Under the pieces are notes generated by a model. It worked only from the letters and a program-made list of their open reading frames with translations, did not search any database and was not told where the DNA came from. From NCBI GenBank assembly GCA_025363755.1, contig JANYLQ010000029.1, forward strand, positions 1 to 64,000: a stretch of DNA of 64,000 nt. Direction: 5' to 3'. The DNA comes from Hyphomicrobiales bacterium. Lineage in GTDB: Bacteria; Pseudomonadota; Alphaproteobacteria; Rhizobiales; Aestuariivirgaceae. The translations under genes were made by a program, and so were the position numbers. Shown here piece by piece: positions 62,813 to 64,000 of this stretch (its first letter is position 1; the number at the start of each line of letters is the position of its first letter).

Positions 62813-63087
62813 TCCTGCAGCTGGATGAACTGATTGGGTCAGGCTTAATCACGCTGGTAATATTATCGATCCTGGCTGTTGAGGCGCTTTTTTACATATT
62901 CTATTTAAGGCGTCTGCGCGGAATGTTAGCTACGCTGGCGGCAGGTGCGAGCCTTGTTATGGCCTTGCGGGCTGCCCTGCTGCACCACAGCAGCGGAGAG
63001 TTGGCATTTTTTCTGGTACTCGGTTTTATTTTTCATGTTTTGGAGATTTGGCAATGGTTGAAAATGTCAAAACACCAACAACTATAA
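62809..63087 (+). CDS. Small membrane protein of unknown function between tspO and idi
   Basis: 92 residues with three hydrophobic helices (about 10-30, 37-58 and 66-85) linked by a basic turn (YLRRLRG). I recognise no family. Its ATG overlaps the tspO stop by 4 bp, and idi starts inside its last 34 bases, so it is held within the coupled unit. A partner of TspO or of the BCD transporter would fit the place, but nothing in the sequence proves this. Confidence 0.7.
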   Translation: MILQLDELIGSGLITLVILSILAVEALFYIFYLRRLRGMLATLAAGASLVMALRAALLHHSSGELAFFLVLGFIFHVLEIWQWLKMSKHQQL

Positions 63088-64000
63088 CCTCACTGCATAG
63101 CAGAAAACGCGCCGTCGACGGGGCACAAAACAATGGCGACATTGAACAGCGCAAGAAAGATCATATTGAAATTATTCTTTCGGGTAAAGCAAGACACGAA
63201 CATGACAGTGGGTTCAGAGGAATCGCATTTGTACACAATGCGCTGCCTGAACTAGATATAGGCGATATTGATGTTTCCACTATATTTTTAGGTAAGAAGC
63301 TCAAGCTGCCTTATCTGGCTTCCTCAATGACTGGAGGGCCAGATCAAGGCGGCATCATCAACCGTAATATCGCCGAGGCCGCACAAGCCATGGGATTTGC
63401 CATGGGAGTGGGCTCGCAGCGCATAGCCCTTGGTGGGGGAAGTGGCCATGGGCTGGATAATGAAGTTCGCCGCATCGCACCTGATATAGCGCTCTATGCA
63501 AATTTAGGCGCCGTGCAGCTTGTCCAAGGTATGAGCGTTGATGATGCCCGCCGCGCTGTCGACGCGATTTCAGCGGATGCCTTGATCCTACACCTCAATC
63601 CCCTGCAGGAAGTCTTGCAACAAGGCGGTGATGTAAATTGGAAAGGCGTTTTGAGCGCCATCGAAAATGTATGCCGCAAAGTTGGTGTTCCGGTCATCGC
63701 AAAGGAAGTGGGGGCAGGTATCAGCGTGGATGTGGCAACAAGGCTTCGGAACGCCGGAGTATCCGCCATTGATGTGGCAGGTGCTGGCGGGTCCAGTTGG
63801 GCCGCTGTTGAAGGCTTGCGCCGTGCAGATTCTCAGGGCCAAAGTTTGGGCGAAGTGTTTCGCAATTGGGGGCTGCCTACAGCCGACTGTTTGCAGGCCG
63901 TTCATAGTGCAATGCCCGAGATGTTACTCATTGCCTCAGGCGGAATCCACGATGGATTAGATGGTGCAAAAGCTATCCGCCTTGGCGCTGCTCTTGTGGG
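63054..64000 (+). CDS. fni: Type 2 isopentenyl-diphosphate delta-isomerase (3' cut by window)
   Basis: The first 315 codons are visible from the ATG at 63054, preceded by TTGGAGATTTG; no stop occurs before the window ends. The N-terminus has RKKDHIEI and SGFRGIAFVHNALPEL, followed by LASSMTGGPDQGG, MGVGSQRIAL, LHLNPLQE and VAKEVG-type IAKEVGAGIS, the FMN-dependent IDI-2 pattern. It interconverts IPP and DMAPP for carotenoid and bacteriochlorophyll tails. The start overlaps orf92 by 34 bp. Confidence 0.95.
   Translation, partial: MVENVKTPTTITSLHSRKRAVDGAQNNGDIEQRKKDHIEIILSGKARHEHDSGFRGIAFVHNALPELDIGDIDVSTIFLGKKLKLPYLASSMTGGPDQGGIINRNIAEAAQAMGFAMGVGSQRIALGGGSGHGLDNEVRRIAPDIALYANLGAVQLVQGMSVDDARRAVDAISADALILHLNPLQEVLQQGGDVNWKGVLSAIENVCRKVGVPVIAKEVGAGISVDVATRLRNAGVSAIDVAGAGGSSWAAVEGLRRADSQGQSLGEVFRNWGLPTADCLQAVHSAMPEMLLIASGGIHDGLDGAKAIRLGAALV

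Overview
The window looks like one stretch of an alphaproteobacterial chromosome at roughly 50% G+C. It is preceded at the extreme left by about 195 bases that do not belong to it. The alphaproteobacterial assignment rests on the layout of the photosynthesis gene cluster (PGC), the soxBDAG sarcosine oxidase, the PleC/DivJ-type histidine kinase, the DUF1194 protein and the CobS/CobT/BluB set; I lean towards Hyphomicrobiales but cannot prove the order. The aerobic cyclase AcsF, the reaction-centre assembly genes, the PpsR/PpaA regulators and the oxygen-dependent BluB indicate an aerobic or facultative bacteriochlorophyll-a phototroph with a type II reaction centre. LAYOUT: bases 1-195 are about 74% G+C and encode, on the minus strand, a piece of a penicillin-binding protein 1C from another organism; this is almost certainly a contig-end chimera. 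Bases 199-12867 form a methylated-amine neighbourhood: the C-terminal end of a dimethylglycine-dehydrogenase-like protein, a minus-strand chain (M55 D-aminopeptidase, MFS exporter, soxB-D-A-G, 2-oxoglutarate/Fe(II) oxygenase), a P450 and an MttB-type methyltransferase. Bases 12864-31411 hold mixed household and accessory genes: DMT transporter, moaA, a type III polyketide synthase with an isoprenylcysteine-type methyltransferase, PCuAC copper chaperone, two tandem M20 dipeptidases facing an SLC13 transporter/USP/GST operon, Mrp, a histidine kinase, and cobT and cobS. Bases 31454-34981 look like a phosphate-stress patch: pstS, a porin and two small uncharacterised secreted proteins, with repeated Pho-box-like sequences. 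Bases 35256-39977 hold dusA, a cobalamin riboswitch with bluB, and an arginine-degradation unit (ornithine cyclodeaminase, arginase, Lrp regulator). THE PGC: from 40087 to the right edge. One fifteen-gene minus-strand chain runs bchF-N-B-H-L-M-lhaA-puhA-B-C-orf-acsF-puhE-hemA-hemC with 4-bp overlaps or tiny gaps throughout. A plus-strand arm runs ppaA-ppsR and then bchG-pucC-like-bchP-tspO-orf92-idi (idi cut by the right edge). The two arms diverge from a 243-bp control region holding three PpsR-type sites, one of which covers the -35 box of a good bchF promoter; a perfect PpsR site lies in front of bchG. HOW IT FITS: hemA and hemC feed tetrapyrrole precursors into bchH/M/acsF, bchLNB, bchF, bchP and bchG; puhA-C/E and the PucC-like carriers assemble the photosystem; idi supplies isoprenoid for the bacteriochlorophyll tail. 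PpsR (repressor) and PpaA (B12-binding antirepressor) govern both arms. B12 recurs in the window: bluB under a B12 riboswitch, cobT, cobS, the B12-binding PpaA and a corrinoid-type MttB. pufLM, crt, bchXYZ, bchCDI and the puc genes are not in the window. No tRNA, rRNA, CRISPR array or insertion sequence was found.
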